Source: Flectonema sp. DT1601
Taxonomy: Eukaryota; Euglenozoa; Diplonemea; Diplonemida; Diplonemidae
Direction of reading: 5' to 3'
DNA length: 64,000 bases
NCBI GenBank assembly: GCA_964019425.1
Contig: OZ025803.1
Span: 1,043,001-1,107,000 of the forward strand
Below are positions 53,834 through 64,000 of the stretch, one piece after another. A model generated the notes under the pieces. The model worked only from the letters and a program-made list of their open reading frames with translations. It was not told the origin of the DNA and searched no databases. Every line of letters starts with the position of its first letter. The first letter of the stretch is position 1. A program made the position numbers and the translations under genes.

Positions 53834-56800
53834 ATGTCCCTGACAACCCTCCAGGATGAGCTCAACAAGGCGGCATCTGGATCGCAGTACCTCCTGCAGA
53901 AGGTTATCGGGCAAGGAAGTTATGGGCTAGTGTTACAAGCAGTTGATGAGAGTACGGGGGAAATGGTGGCCATGAAGAGGATTCACGAAGATATCTTAAC
54001 GGAAGACGACCTATCACTTCGAGTTCTTCGAGAAATAAAACTACTAAAACATTTCAAAGTAAAGTCTATCCTGAGTCTAAAATCATTAGTATTGACTTAT
54101 CCAAAATCAAATCCACATCGCTTCAAGTCGATATTCATGGTAACCGAATTAATGGAAACTGACTTAAAAGCGCTACTGAATTCTGGCCAGGCATTACCAG
54201 CTCCACATGTCTGCTTTATGATGTTTCAAATAATGAAAGGTTTACAGTTTATGCATCAGGCAGGTGTTATTCATAGGGACATTACACCTTCAAATATTCT
54301 TATTAATACTAAAAATTGTGACCTCAGAATAGGTGATCTCGGCCTCTCTAGAGAAATACCCGAATACAACGCTGGAAAAATTACCGACTACGTCACCGTG
54401 AGATGGTACAGAGCACCTGAGGTACTTGTAAACGCTCCATTTTATGGTTGTGCAATTGACATGTGGGCAGCTGGTTGTGTCTTCGCAGAGTTGCTGAAGA
54501 CCAAACCATTATTCCCTGGTAATACCACTTATGATCAAATTGAAAAGATTTGTGAACTCATAACTCCCGATGTTGAAACTTTAAATAATTTAGGTGTCAA
54601 GAGTCAACGTATCAAAGACATCGCTACTTCTCGTAAGAATTCAAAGGAAGGTTTATCAAAGTTAGTGGCGAGGATTCAAGCACCAGCATCAGAGAATGCG
54701 TTGGACTTGTTAAGTAATTTACTACAGTTTAGTCCGAGCAGTAGATTGTCTGCTGAGGATGCGTTGTTACATCCATTTATAGCAGAAAGGCATTCTGAGT
54801 CTCTGCCGCCAAGGATTGGAAAATTTCGTCTCGGTGTTTCTACAAACGTTACATCAGACGAAGCTCGTTTTGAAATTACAAAAATACATCAGGCGCTGCA
54901 CTCTGGGATTTCTTACTACTGCAAGCAGTCTGTTTACGCTGCTGCTTTAGTGGTTCTCAGCACATCTATGTTTACCAGAATGGTTGTTTCAGAAATAGCT
55001 TTGAAACTTCACTTTACTTTCACTGGTAAGAATGCAGATGCCAAGGGTAGATCAAGAGTTACTGTACAGAGGTTTGTTGATGGTATTGTCCCTCGTACTA
55101 TATTAGGAGATGTGTTACCAAATCCTCATTATCATATTACAGTTAGAAGTGATGCTCAATGGGCTGAAGTCAGTCACGCGGTATCACAATTCGCTATTTC
55201 AGAACTTCAGAACTCTGATAATGTTTCCAAAACTGGAACTCGTTTCATTCCTCATCTCCAGATTGGTCCCCACGGTAACAATGCAGGGACTCCTGGAGCA
55301 ACTCCTCCCACGTCTGGCCAACGTCGATTTCAACACTCACACAGTAGATCGGTAGAGTGCATAAGCAGTGTTTTATCAGCTCGTTCTCCTGAGATTGATT
55401 CCGGTAGGACGACAATTTTTCAGAGATCTGGTGGTATCAGTACAAACGATAGTTTTAATTGTTCTGCTCCAGCGACCCCTCCAAGGCAGGGACACACACG
55501 GATGGGATCAGCACTACCTCCGATGACTAACTTTCACACACCCAGATCTCAAGGATCAGTTCACTTAATCGCGTCATCAGTTTCTGGTGGGATGTCAACT
55601 AGAGAAAAACCAACTCCTTTAGGAATTCATTTAGTAAATGATGATGATGTTGGTTATTCAGATGATGAAGAGAATCTTGATGAACCACCACTCCCACCTA
55701 AGAAATCAGCCATCGTTCCAATGTTTCCCAGAGATCCAGGAACTAATACAAACATACCAGCTGTTAGAACCCCTCGTAAGAATCAACGTGCCAGTGAACA
55801 AAATGTTGAAAGTGCAAAAGCAATTCAATTTAGAAGAAGACATTCAGACAGTCTGGTTGATGTTCGAGGAGGTGATCAGGATGCTCCAAAACAGTCATCA
55901 CTGACACCACGACCATTAAAACAACAACAGCAGCAGCAGCAACAACAACAACAACAACAACAACGTAAAGTAAAGTACAGTGATGATGTTCCAGTAAAAC
56001 CACAGCAATCATTAAGCATCCACTCGGCTAGAATCGCAAGCGCCAACACCATGAGAAGAGAACGAGCAAGTACAGCCGGCTGTGTTTCACACATGGCTGA
56101 CGTTGCAATGCTTCGCAATCGAAGAGATACCGATCCGCTGAATAACAGTCCACGACCTCCTCATACATCACTTTTAGAAGAAGCACCTCAACCAGTTGAA
56201 TTCCTTTGTGGTCTTACTGGAGGAAAGGTAACCATGGGATTGGCAGCTAATGGTCAGGGAATGATTTATATTTTTAGGAATCGCCAACCAAAGTTAGTTA
56301 AGAAAGCAACTTATCAACAACTCAGTAATAGGATTATATTTCCTGAACTTAAAAGGGGAGTCACACTACCAGAAGAGAATGTTGAGCTATTTGGATACCT
56401 TCACAGGATGGCATTGGTTGCGGGTGTTCAAGTGACTGGCTTCTCTGCTTGGAGTCCAAGAACAGCACCTCCTAAATACGGTCAGCCAATCATATCAGCT
56501 GTTTGTAAATCAATTCCATCTCAGACATATCAAGAAGTTGGAGCCAGTCTTTCAGGTGATCCCCTCAACTCATCACAAAGTCATTGCGTTGTACTCCTCA
56601 AGTGTTATATTGTTTGGTCTATGTTGCCCTCGGTTAGAGCTGAAACAACTCCAAGAAATCAAAGACCTATTTTATATACTGCGTCACCAACTGGTTCTAA
56701 TACTAGAAGGGTTCAACCACAGCAACAACAACAACCACAACAACAACAACAACAGAGAAGGACTTCAGAATTGGTTGTCGTACCCGATGAGAATAAACAA

Positions 56801-56986
56801 ACAAAGGCACCACCACCACTCTCAACTAACATTAAAGCAACGAGGGTTGGAAAGAGAACTGCACAACCAGTAGTACACGGACCCTACGATGATGATTCTA
56901 TTGAAGAACTGGAGGAATGTGAAGAAGTTGAAGAAGAAGAAGAGGAAGAGGACACAATCAAATGTAAGTGTTGTGTTGTATCTTAA
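53834..56986 (+). CDS. Large MAPK-like protein kinase with C-terminal CAAX box
   Basis: 1,050 residues. Kinase domain about 20-318: Gly loop IGQGSYG (25-31), Lys48 in AMKR, Glu67, HRDITPSN (147-154; the usual Lys after HRD+1 is Thr), DLG (168-170), activation motif Thr184-Asp185-Tyr186 in ITDYVTVRWYRAPE, a MAPK signature. A long low-complexity region follows with a Gln run (DNA about 55920-55965), then a folded-looking segment (about 790-930: LCGLTGGKVTMGLAANGQGM, LFGYLHRMALVAGVQVTGFS) that I do not recognise, then Gln-rich and poly-Glu stretches. It ends KCKCCVVS, a CAAX box with extra Cys, suggesting prenylation and palmitoylation and hence a membrane-bound MAPK. This is unusual, since most MAPKs are soluble and about 400 residues long. 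Confidence 0.85.
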   Translation: MSLTTLQDELNKAASGSQYLLQKVIGQGSYGLVLQAVDESTGEMVAMKRIHEDILTEDDLSLRVLREIKLLKHFKVKSILSLKSLVLTYPKSNPHRFKSIFMVTELMETDLKALLNSGQALPAPHVCFMMFQIMKGLQFMHQAGVIHRDITPSNILINTKNCDLRIGDLGLSREIPEYNAGKITDYVTVRWYRAPEVLVNAPFYGCAIDMWAAGCVFAELLKTKPLFPGNTTYDQIEKICELITPDVETLNNLGVKSQRIKDIATSRKNSKEGLSKLVARIQAPASENALDLLSNLLQFSPSSRLSAEDALLHPFIAERHSESLPPRIGKFRLGVSTNVTSDEARFEITKIHQALHSGISYYCKQSVYAAALVVLSTSMFTRMVVSEIALKLHFTFTGKNADAKGRSRVTVQRFVDGIVPRTILGDVLPNPHYHITVRSDAQWAEVSHAVSQFAISELQNSDNVSKTGTRFIPHLQIGPHGNNAGTPGATPPTSGQRRFQHSHSRSVECISSVLSARSPEIDSGRTTIFQRSGGISTNDSFNCSAPATPPRQGHTRMGSALPPMTNFHTPRSQGSVHLIASSVSGGMSTREKPTPLGIHLVNDDDVGYSDDEENLDEPPLPPKKSAIVPMFPRDPGTNTNIPAVRTPRKNQRASEQNVESAKAIQFRRRHSDSLVDVRGGDQDAPKQSSLTPRPLKQQQQQQQQQQQQQQRKVKYSDDVPVKPQQSLSIHSARIASANTMRRERASTAGCVSHMADVAMLRNRRDTDPLNNSPRPPHTSLLEEAPQPVEFLCGLTGGKVTMGLAANGQGMIYIFRNRQPKLVKKATYQQLSNRIIFPELKRGVTLPEENVELFGYLHRMALVAGVQVTGFSAWSPRTAPPKYGQPIISAVCKSIPSQTYQEVGASLSGDPLNSSQSHCVVLLKCYIVWSMLPSVRAETTPRNQRPILYTASPTGSNTRRVQPQQQQQPQQQQQQRRTSELVVVPDENKQTKAPPPLSTNIKATRVGKRTAQPVVHGPYDDDSIEELEECEEVEEEEEEEDTIKCKCCVVS
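55920..55965 (+). repeat. CAA/CAG tract encoding poly-Gln
   Basis: About fourteen Gln codons in the MAPK-like protein, mixed CAA and CAG. Confidence 0.95.
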
Positions 56987-58527
56987 TTGAGTTCTTCATC
57001 ATTATTGATCAATTCAAAAGGTGTTTCTCGTACTAAATAAAAAGCCCACGTGAGAGTAAGAAAAAAGACAAGAAAAAAAAAAAAAAAAAAAAAAAGAATA
57101 GCAATAAACACGAAATAAGCCCATATATGTAACCTGCAGGAAAGTACAGCGAGGAAGGATGTTGCCGGATTTTTTGGTTTAGGAAAAGCCAACCCAACAG
57201 AGTTTCGCAGGATTAGAGAAACCTGTTTTCTGTTGGAATGTAATTATTAGCCGGGGGTCGGAAAAATGTATTGAAAAAAAAAAAAAAAAAAAAGAATGAA
57301 AGGAAAAATGGACAACAACAACAAAAAAAAGGTCTCTAACATAATCCTGTTCCCTAAAAAAAAAACAACCTACGATCACCAGTAATACTCTGACTATTAC
57401 TGATGTGTCGAAACTTTCGTTAAGTTATGTAGTGCAACACTATTTTACTAAATGTTGTCACCATTTAATTAAAGCAAACTCTCAAAAACCTGAGACCCGA
57501 AATTTAAAAAAAAAAAAAAAAAAAAAAACTAAAATGAGAACGAACATAAGAAACAACCAAAAAAAAAAAAAAAAAAAGGCGTGTTGGTATTGTACAGTTT
57601 TTAATAAAAAAAAAAAAGAAAAGGGAAGGGAGACACTGTGTGTGAGTCTTCCCTCCTCAACATTCATTCAGATACTCTATCTGGCTAAGACTACTGTCGT
57701 CTTAGAATTAACTTGTTGAGTCATTTTCTGTTTTAATATAATCACCCATCGCTCTCCTTTTGTCTGACTTCCCCCCCCCTCACCTTTTTTTTTTTAATGT
57801 CTAACATAGAACTAAACTCTTGAATATCGAAATTTTCTTTTTTTATATGTTACTACAGTTGTGATGGAAAGCGGAAAAATGTCTAAAAAGTAAAATAGGA
57901 AGACAGATTGTAGAACGGATGGCAGTCTATATTAGCTGTCAGATGACAGTCTGTATTGGCAGAAGCTAATAAAGCTGTTCTTGTGTTGAGGATCTCCTTG
58001 TGAAGAAAAAAATAATAACAACGACAATAAAAAAAACGGGAGAAATAGACAATGAAATTCTTCAAAGTAAGAAATAAGAAAACATTTTATTTTTTCGTTC
58101 TCTTTTTTTTTTTTTTTTTTTTTTTTTAATTCTTGATTCGTAATTTTTGCATTTTTTTTTTTCCCTTAGAAACGGTGGGAAGGAAGGAAAGAAGTACGGC
58201 GAAGAAAAAAAAAAAACATAACCTCGAGAGCTGGAGCAGACGTTCTCTTGCCATCACTACCACTGTTTCCCCTCCTCCTAATCGCGATAATCAGTTATTG
58301 AATATGAGTAGTTGTGGTACTTTTAAATTATTACTTTTCAAGTCTTCATCTCTCTCTTCAGGTAAACACATTTATTTGTCATCCACATACATATTCCACA
58401 CGGTCTGCATGTGTTTAAGCTGCTTGAGTAGTGTTCACAGCGACGATTGAAAATTATTTTTTCTTCTTATTAGGGCGGAGGGAGAAACAACAAAAACAAG
58501 GAAAAAAAAAAAAAAAGAAGCCAACAA
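56987..58527 (+). other. Intergenic region between the two kinase genes
   Basis: UTRs and many A or T tracts. Frames of 60-105 codons here follow these tracts. No RNA gene recognised. An acceptor TTTTTTCTTCTTATTAG ends at 58473. Confidence 0.5.
58457..58473 (+). promoter_or_regulatory. Probable trans-splice acceptor for the FHA kinase gene
   Basis: TTTTTTCTTCTTATTAG, 54 nt before the ATG. Confidence 0.6.
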
Positions 58528-60141
58528 ATGGGTGCTGGGTGCTGTGGTGCTAAGAAAGGAGAAGTGTCACAAGAAAGACGGGGATACGGTGATGACTTTT
58601 CTGAGGAAAGCGAAAGTGAAATTGGTGTAACACAGAGAGGACCGAGTCAGATGTGTGTTGTTAATTTAAAAAGAATGTCGAATCACATCGGAGGAGTCCA
58701 TTCAAGACAAGACAGCATAGCTGGAAGTAGATCCAGTAGGAGAGGGAGGAGATGTCTTGACGATTCTTCAATACCAGATTCTCAGACCTTTATAGCTAGT
58801 GAGGTAGACACACAACCAGCAAGTATCCCTCCATCTCCTACACTCCCTTCTTGCTGGGCTAGACTCATTGCTTTAGATTGTCAATATAAAAGTATTAATA
58901 TTTATGAGCACACTTTTCACTTTGGTCGTGAAATATTTAAAAATAAACTGGTTTCACACACTCAGTTTGTTGTCACTTTACTCGATGCGAAAACCCGTTC
59001 CGTTGAAGTTGAAGATAAAAGTATTAATGGAACATTTTTAAATGGACGTGCGGCCCAAGGTCGCCAAAGCCTTCAACACGGAGATAAAATAAGCTTTCGG
59101 GTCAGTACCGCAGCTGGTATGAAAACTATGTTTCCAGGTTATATTTTCGATCTAACCTCAGGTTCGAACCCGGAGGGAAGAGGATACAAAGTTGGAGAAT
59201 GTGTATTAGGGTCTGGAGCCAATGCAACTGTTCATTTGGGATTCAAAGCTGGAAAGCTGATTGCTGTTAAGAAGATTCACATGTCGTCAGAACTTTCATC
59301 GGAACAGTTTGCAGAAAGACAAAAAGAAATTGATATTCTCTCACTACTAAGTCACAACAACATCGTTACGTACATTGGTTGTGATATCGCGAGAGGTGTC
59401 TTTAACGTGTTACTTGGATTCGTACCGGGAGGTTCGATTTCATCGCTTCTTTCAAAGTTCGGATCATTTGACGAACACGTTTGTCGGATGTACCTCGTGC
59501 AGATATTAGCAGGTCTGAGATACCTTCATGAGAATGGAGTTATTCACATGGATATTAAAGGTGGTAATATTCTAGTCACGCCTGAAGGTGTTTGCAAACT
59601 CGCTGATTTTGGTGCAGCGACAAAAGTAGTTGGAAAAGGAGAGCAGCAGATTAAGAAGTTCTTAGGAACTCCATTATGGACTGCTCCAGAAGTAATGCGT
59701 GATCAACGGTTTACAAGAGGAAGTGACATTTGGTCTTTGGGATGTGTATTAGTTGAGATGGCAAGCGGCAAGCATCCATATGCAGAACGTAATTTCGATA
59801 ACCCTCTCAGTGTTATTATTTTTCAAAGGAGTAATGCAGCCACTCCTCCCGTAACACCCGAAAAGTTATCCGAAGCTGGAGCATCGTTCTTGTCGTCTTG
59901 CTTTGAGTTGTCGCCTTCCAAACGTGGGACGGCAGCAGAATTACTTCATCACCGATTTATAAAATCTAATCCAACACCTCACTCTCATATTGATTCTGGA
60001 TCCGATTTTAATCAAATTAATTCTGTGAAGTCATTCACTTATGACTTCACATCACTTCCTCTTGGAGATGCATCCCCTCCTGCATCATTTGGTTATTCCT
60101 CTTCAGTAAACCTTGGTAGCATTTGTGGGAGGAGCAGGTAA
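58528..60141 (+). CDS. FHA-domain MAPKKK-like (STE) protein kinase with N-terminal acylation signal
   Basis: 537 residues. MGAGCCGAKKGE fits N-myristoylation of Gly2 with palmitoylation of Cys5/Cys6. FHA domain about 112-192, with the phosphothreonine-binding marks GR (133-134), SH (143-144) and NGTFLNG (167-173). Kinase domain about 218-478: GSGANATVHLG (228-238), Lys248, HMDIKGGNI (340-348; Arg of HRD is Met), DFG (360-362), GTPLWTAPE (380-388), typical of STE11/MAPKKK kinases. The C-terminal tail is Ser/Pro-rich. FHA is unusual in a MAPKKK and would let it dock on phosphothreonine partners at membranes. It lies next to a CAAX-bearing MAPK-like gene, so they may act together; that is inference. 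Confidence 0.87.
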   Translation: MGAGCCGAKKGEVSQERRGYGDDFSEESESEIGVTQRGPSQMCVVNLKRMSNHIGGVHSRQDSIAGSRSSRRGRRCLDDSSIPDSQTFIASEVDTQPASIPPSPTLPSCWARLIALDCQYKSINIYEHTFHFGREIFKNKLVSHTQFVVTLLDAKTRSVEVEDKSINGTFLNGRAAQGRQSLQHGDKISFRVSTAAGMKTMFPGYIFDLTSGSNPEGRGYKVGECVLGSGANATVHLGFKAGKLIAVKKIHMSSELSSEQFAERQKEIDILSLLSHNNIVTYIGCDIARGVFNVLLGFVPGGSISSLLSKFGSFDEHVCRMYLVQILAGLRYLHENGVIHMDIKGGNILVTPEGVCKLADFGAATKVVGKGEQQIKKFLGTPLWTAPEVMRDQRFTRGSDIWSLGCVLVEMASGKHPYAERNFDNPLSVIIFQRSNAATPPVTPEKLSEAGASFLSSCFELSPSKRGTAAELLHHRFIKSNPTPHSHIDSGSDFNQINSVKSFTYDFTSLPLGDASPPASFGYSSSVNLGSICGRSR

Positions 60142-60611
60142 TTGTCTGTCCTTTGGTGGTGATAGAAGTGAAAGGATTATTTTTTTTCTCTTTATTTTTT
60201 TTTAATATCTTGTTCTTGCTGTTGGAGGTAATAAATACCTGCCTGAACCCCTTTAATGTGTACACATTATTATTATCGAAGTCGAAGTCGTCAAAGGAAA
60301 AGTGCTGAACCCCCCCTCCTCCCGCGGGTAATCGTGAAAAAAAAAAAAAAAAAAAGAAAAAGGAAAAAAAACAAAAAATAACGGAAAGTAACAAGTCTCC
60401 TCTATCGATGACGTAACCTTGGCGCTGATTGTTGTCTTTATTTGACGTGACTGATTCAGTTGTTTGTAAAGGTTTTCTCTCAAGAAGGTGGTTACGTTTG
60501 AGGTGCAGGGTTTTAAGATATCAACAATTGGAAGTAGAGAGCTATTGATCACTCATAAACCTGTTTTAGTTACTTGTGAGGATTTTGTTTAGAACATTGC
60601 TGTCTTTAATC

Positions 60612-60642
<31 letters not shown>

Positions 60643-60983
60643 CCCATAAAAGCCGTAGATTATGGCTGATATTTTTTTCTTCTTCTTCTTTCTTCTTTCT
60701 TCTTTCTTCTTTCTTCTTTCAATTTTTTTTGTAAAATTAATAAAGAGTTTGTTATACGAATTCTTGATGTGTTGTGAGTGTGGTGGATTCGTGTTGCATC
60801 TTATCGATCCGACTGTCTGTTCTTTTTTTTTCTTTTTTTTTCTTTTTTGCGGTACACTGAAACTCACTCACTTCTGAGAGAGAACAATTTTCCTTTTTTT
60901 TTTTTTTTTTATTCCCTCGTCTTTTGTAGTTGTAGTATTGCGGTGCAAGTGTTGCGAAGTTTCCCCCCTGGTTTATCGCGAGC

Positions 60984-61014
<31 letters not shown>

Positions 61015-61959
61015 GGTTGAGAACTTTTTAATTAAAAAGTTGAGACAAAAGTTTTTGAAGTTGCTTTGCAGTCAATCAACGTTACTCAACTCATTGATTT
61101 TATTTAGTTGCCTGCGTTTCTTGTTTTATTATTATTATTATTATTTTTCTTTTTTTTTTTTTTTTTTGGTGGGGCATTGACTGCAAGGGAGAGAGGCTCT
61201 CAATACGCAGCGAGTTACGTGCTGACAACTGCAAACGAAGAGAGGTAACAAAAAAGAAAAAAAGGAAAACCTTTTTATCTCCCTTTCATTACAGAAACAA
61301 GATATCCTTATCGCTTGTTTTATTGATGCAATGCAAAATGAGAAAGCTATACAGGGAAATAAAAAGACACGAAAAAAAAAAAATTTAAACGCACGGAAAT
61401 ACCACCTGCCTCCCTCCAGAATATGTTTTGTTTAGTTCCAACTGTATGATGCTGCTTTGTTTTATTTTATTTTTGAATAAGCCGTTCTTTGGTAGTCATG
61501 TGCTTCAGTCGGTAGACGTTGACGTGACAATTTTGTATTAGTGCGTAGCAGAAGTCCTCACTTGTAGATGCGCTAATTAACAACAGGAGGTGGTGTGAAT
61601 AATTACTTCTTGTGAGGAACGTAATTATATGTTTGAGTTTATAACAAATAAAATGAAAGAAAGAAAACAACTGACTGATACGACTTTAGTCTGATTTCCT
61701 ACCTGATTGCGTGTAATCCTTTCTAGCCCTTAACAGGTTTCGTTCGCGAAGCGAAAAGAAAAAAGAGAAAGAAAAAGAAAGTGTTCCCATTAAATATTGG
61801 ATCCCTCCCTCTCACTCTCGTTCCGATCGCGCGCTTTCTTTTTCAGGTTGGTAACCGTATGATGTATCTAGCCGCTATAAACATATCCATTTATTATAAA
61901 AAAACCAACACAACAGTCATGTGAAACAGAAATAATTAAGCAAACATAAAAGAGGTTTG
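60142..61959 (+). other. Intergenic region, no supported gene
   Basis: A- and T-rich, with several homopolymer tracts of about 20 bp or more (near 60338, 60617, 60987). All frames are short and low-complexity. An acceptor CTTTCTTTTTCAG ends at about 61846, ahead of the possible small gene at 61960. Confidence 0.5.
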
Positions 61960-62121
61960 ATGGATTCTACAAATCAAAAACACACTCCAAGTTTCTCCTT
62001 TTCGCTGTTGCAGGAGGCAGTTTGCTTAGAATGTACAGTTCCCATACTCATGAGTGTGCTTAGTGGGATTCTGTTTGTGTACAGAAGTGGGTTTGTTGAA
62101 GTGCTGTATTCTCGCATATAA
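61960..62121 (+). CDS. Possible 53-residue membrane protein
   Basis: An ATG frame, MDSTNQKHTPSFSFSLLQEA... ending YSRI. It has one predicted hydrophobic helix (about VPILMSVLSGILFVY). A pyrimidine tract with AG lies about 115 nt upstream, but upstream ATGs intervene, and no homologue is known to me. It may be chance. Confidence 0.25.
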   Translation: MDSTNQKHTPSFSFSLLQEAVCLECTVPILMSVLSGILFVYRSGFVEVLYSRI

Positions 62122-62728
62122 TATTAATCTTTCAGTTCTTTTTTTCTTTTTTTAAATTTCCCTCCCCGCTGTGGTCCTTAACTCTTTCTGGTTCTTTCCC
62201 ACTCCCTTTCTACAACGCTTGCTTGTACAGGTGAGCTCACTGGCAAGGCTGCTCTTTTTGCTAGGAAGCAGTTAGCTAACGAGATTGTCTTCTTCACTTT
62301 TGTTCTCTTATTTCGTTCAACCGCAATGTTGACAGCAACTCGTATGAGGGGAAAAAAGAAGCTCCGAGATTTTTAGTCTCAAATTCTGGTGTTGATGTCT
62401 TACCCCGCAGGATACTTGTTGTCAGTAAAAAAAAGCTGTGCGGCTAGATGTGAGCGAGAATACTTTCCTGCCTACGGGTTGTTTCTCTTACGGTGGTGGG
62501 GTGGGAGTGCAGTCGGAAACAGATAACAGGACACATACTCCCTTTTTTTTAATTTTATTTTATTTTATTTCTGTGGTTTTCACCCTCAGAAATATTAATA
62601 CATACATTTTGCCCACTCCTTGAACGATTTTTAGTTTTTTTAAATTTCTTTTTTTTTTTCTTTTCGTCATACGAATTAGATGTTTCATTTTTTTCTTATT
62701 ATGCTACTCGGGACTATACTTATCTGGG

Positions 62729-62760
<32 letters not shown>

Positions 62761-63010
62761 CATTTTGCGACAAAACCACACAAGCCACTTCCCCTTTTCA
62801 TATTGGTATTCTTATTATGTTATTATTGAGAGATAAACTGAGATGTCTGTTTTTTTTTGCAAATAAAAACTATCTTTCTTACCAGATACTGAATTGGTTG
62901 TATGATTGATGATTATCAAAAGTTCCTTATCACTGGGTACATAGTGTGGTCGGTTTATTTTTTTTTTATTACTTTTGTTTCAAACAGAGAGGTGATCAAA
63001 CAAAGAAAAC
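62122..63010 (+). other. Intergenic region, no supported gene
   Basis: T-rich. Another acceptor-like CTTGTACAG (about 62222-62230) is followed by a 48-codon open stretch without an early ATG. Ends with acceptor TACTTTTGTTTCAAACAG (62970-62987) for the next gene. Confidence 0.5.
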
Positions 63011-63250
63011 ATGGCCAAACAAGGATTTACGATGCGCTCCCCTGCGAGTTTTGTATTTGGAACAATCGGTTGGTTTTTAGTGATGACTGCTCCTCATTGG
63101 GGCTCTACCTATATGTACGGATCTATGAACAAATTTAAGTTGGTATGTGTCCTTTCTAATGTTTGATTTAAAAAAAAAAACAAACAAACAAACAAAAAAA
63201 AACAAATTCAGGTCTGGGAAAAGGAAGAGGAGAGATTGGCTGAGGAGTAG
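63011..63250 (+). CDS. Small single-pass membrane protein, two exons
   Basis: Exon 1 63011-63142 and exon 2 63212-63250 give 56 residues: MAKQGFTMRSPASFVFGTIG, then WFLVMTAPHWGSTYMYGSMN, then KFKL joined to VWEKEEERLAEE. Residues about 13-27 form a probable membrane helix; the C terminus is charged. The intron is GTATGT...TTCAG, 69 nt, and splicing restores a frame to a stop. A splice acceptor TTTTGTTTCAAACAG precedes the ATG by 23 nt. Size and layout fit a small mitochondrial inner-membrane subunit or assembly factor, but I recognise no family. Confidence 0.65.
63143..63211 (+). other. Cis intron of the small membrane-protein gene
   Basis: GTATGT donor, CAAATTCAG acceptor, 69 nt, A-rich before the acceptor. 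The donor hexamer equals that of intron 2 in the eIF4E-family gene. Confidence 0.7.
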
Positions 63251-63285
63251 AGAGGTTTTCATATCTTATACTGCTTTACTTATAA

Positions 63286-63320
<35 letters not shown>

Positions 63321-64000
63321 GTTCCCTGGTGAGTGAAAGCACTGTAGTGTTATTCGGGGAGGTCTGTCTGTCCGCTGCATAGGGCGAGGGGCCTCAATTT
63401 GGGTTTTTATTTTATATTATGTGTTGGGCTACAATTATTGAATTTGTTTTAAAAATTAAAAAAAAAAAAAAAGAAAATATAAATTGGTGGTTACTTGATT
63501 GGTGCAAACACAACCACGTACTACTCGTAAAGCCTTTCTTTTTAAAATATTTTTTCTTTGTTTTTTATTGCACATGTTACTATCAGTTTGCCTCTTTTTT
63601 TTCTTCTTTTTTTTTTTTCTTGAACCAGCAAGTTACAAATTAGTTGTTTCCCGCATTATTTTTTTGGTTTTTGATTTCACAAGTGTAAACACAGTGTTGC
63701 CATAAGGAGCCCAACGGAATTTGAGCTTTTTTCTTCTTCTTTTTTTTCCCCCTTTGTTGTTGTTACTTTCAAGCGCAAAGGTACCAGAAGCTTTCCTAAA
63801 AAAAAAAAAAAAATACGCAGCATAGTCGCCAGGGAAATCTTGTTTTTTTTTCTTTTTTTTTCCTCTTCCTTTTTTATTTTTTTTTTTTTTGCGAGTTTTG
63901 TCTTGTGAAAAAAAAAAAAAAAAAGAGGATTTTTAGTTATTCGGGGAAAGGAAAATAAAGAAGAAATAAATTGATCTGTTTTGTAGTAAGAATACCTGTT
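63251..64000 (+). other. 3' UTR and spacer to the window end
   Basis: Homopolymer-rich, no supported gene. Confidence 0.5.

Noticed and set aside
62229-62374. 48-codon open stretch after an acceptor-like CTTGTACAG
   Set aside because: Begins without ATG and later ATGs give only a few codons; no linked exon was found.

Overview
The window comes from a nuclear genome of Euglenozoa, most likely a diplonemid or a non-trypanosomatid kinetoplastid relative. Four things point there. There is a paraflagellar (paraxonemal) rod protein gene at 49582-51378. There are two cruzipain-type cysteine proteases, one with the cysteine-rich C-terminal extension known from trypanosomatid cruzipain/brucipain. All well-supported protein genes from 40.4 to 63.3 kb lie on the + strand, each behind a pyrimidine tract and AG, as expected for polycistronic transcription with spliced-leader trans-splicing. 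The retroelements are VIPER/Ngaro-like tyrosine-recombinase elements. Three short GT-AG cis introns (two in an eIF4E-family gene, one in a small membrane-protein gene) argue against a trypanosomatid.

The left 40 kb is a repeat-dominated block. Most of it is an AT-rich satellite of ~125-bp hairpin monomers arranged as ~250-bp dimers, bounded by modular head sequences (six GAGATACC iterons) and tail sequences (hairpin GGAGC-CAAAA-GCTCC). Two tyrosine-recombinase retroelements with split direct repeats lie here: one on the - strand (4725-9619), next to a near-identical 1.02-kb direct duplication, and a whole-looking young one on the + strand (17090-22435) inserted into a head module. A 1.3-kb repeat family, called E1 here, has six recent copies or fragments; one insertion splits a coiled-coil gene. 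There are also a piggyBac transposase relic, a TA-flanked MITE, and a 1.3-kb element with long terminal inverted repeats built from 31-bp units.

The right 24 kb is a gene cluster: acyl-CoA dehydrogenase (flanked by old tyrosine-recombinase element relics), a PDZ-like protein, then cysteine protease 1, two tiny genes, cysteine protease 2 and a third tiny gene, then the paraflagellar rod protein, an eIF4E-family protein, tRNA-Asn (- strand), a MAPK-like kinase ending in a CAAX box, an FHA-domain MAPKKK-like kinase with an N-terminal acylation signal, and a 56-residue membrane protein in two exons.

The observations most worth following are: a family of 46-48-residue proteins alternating with cysteine proteases; two neighbouring kinases with lipid-anchor signals at opposite ends of the protein; a stem-CAAAA-stem hairpin whose stem covaries across repeat families and the leader of a coiled-coil gene; a guanine-quadruplex-capable tract kept between the terminal repeats of both retroelements; and a 38-nt segment inverted upstream of one of two otherwise near-identical small genes.
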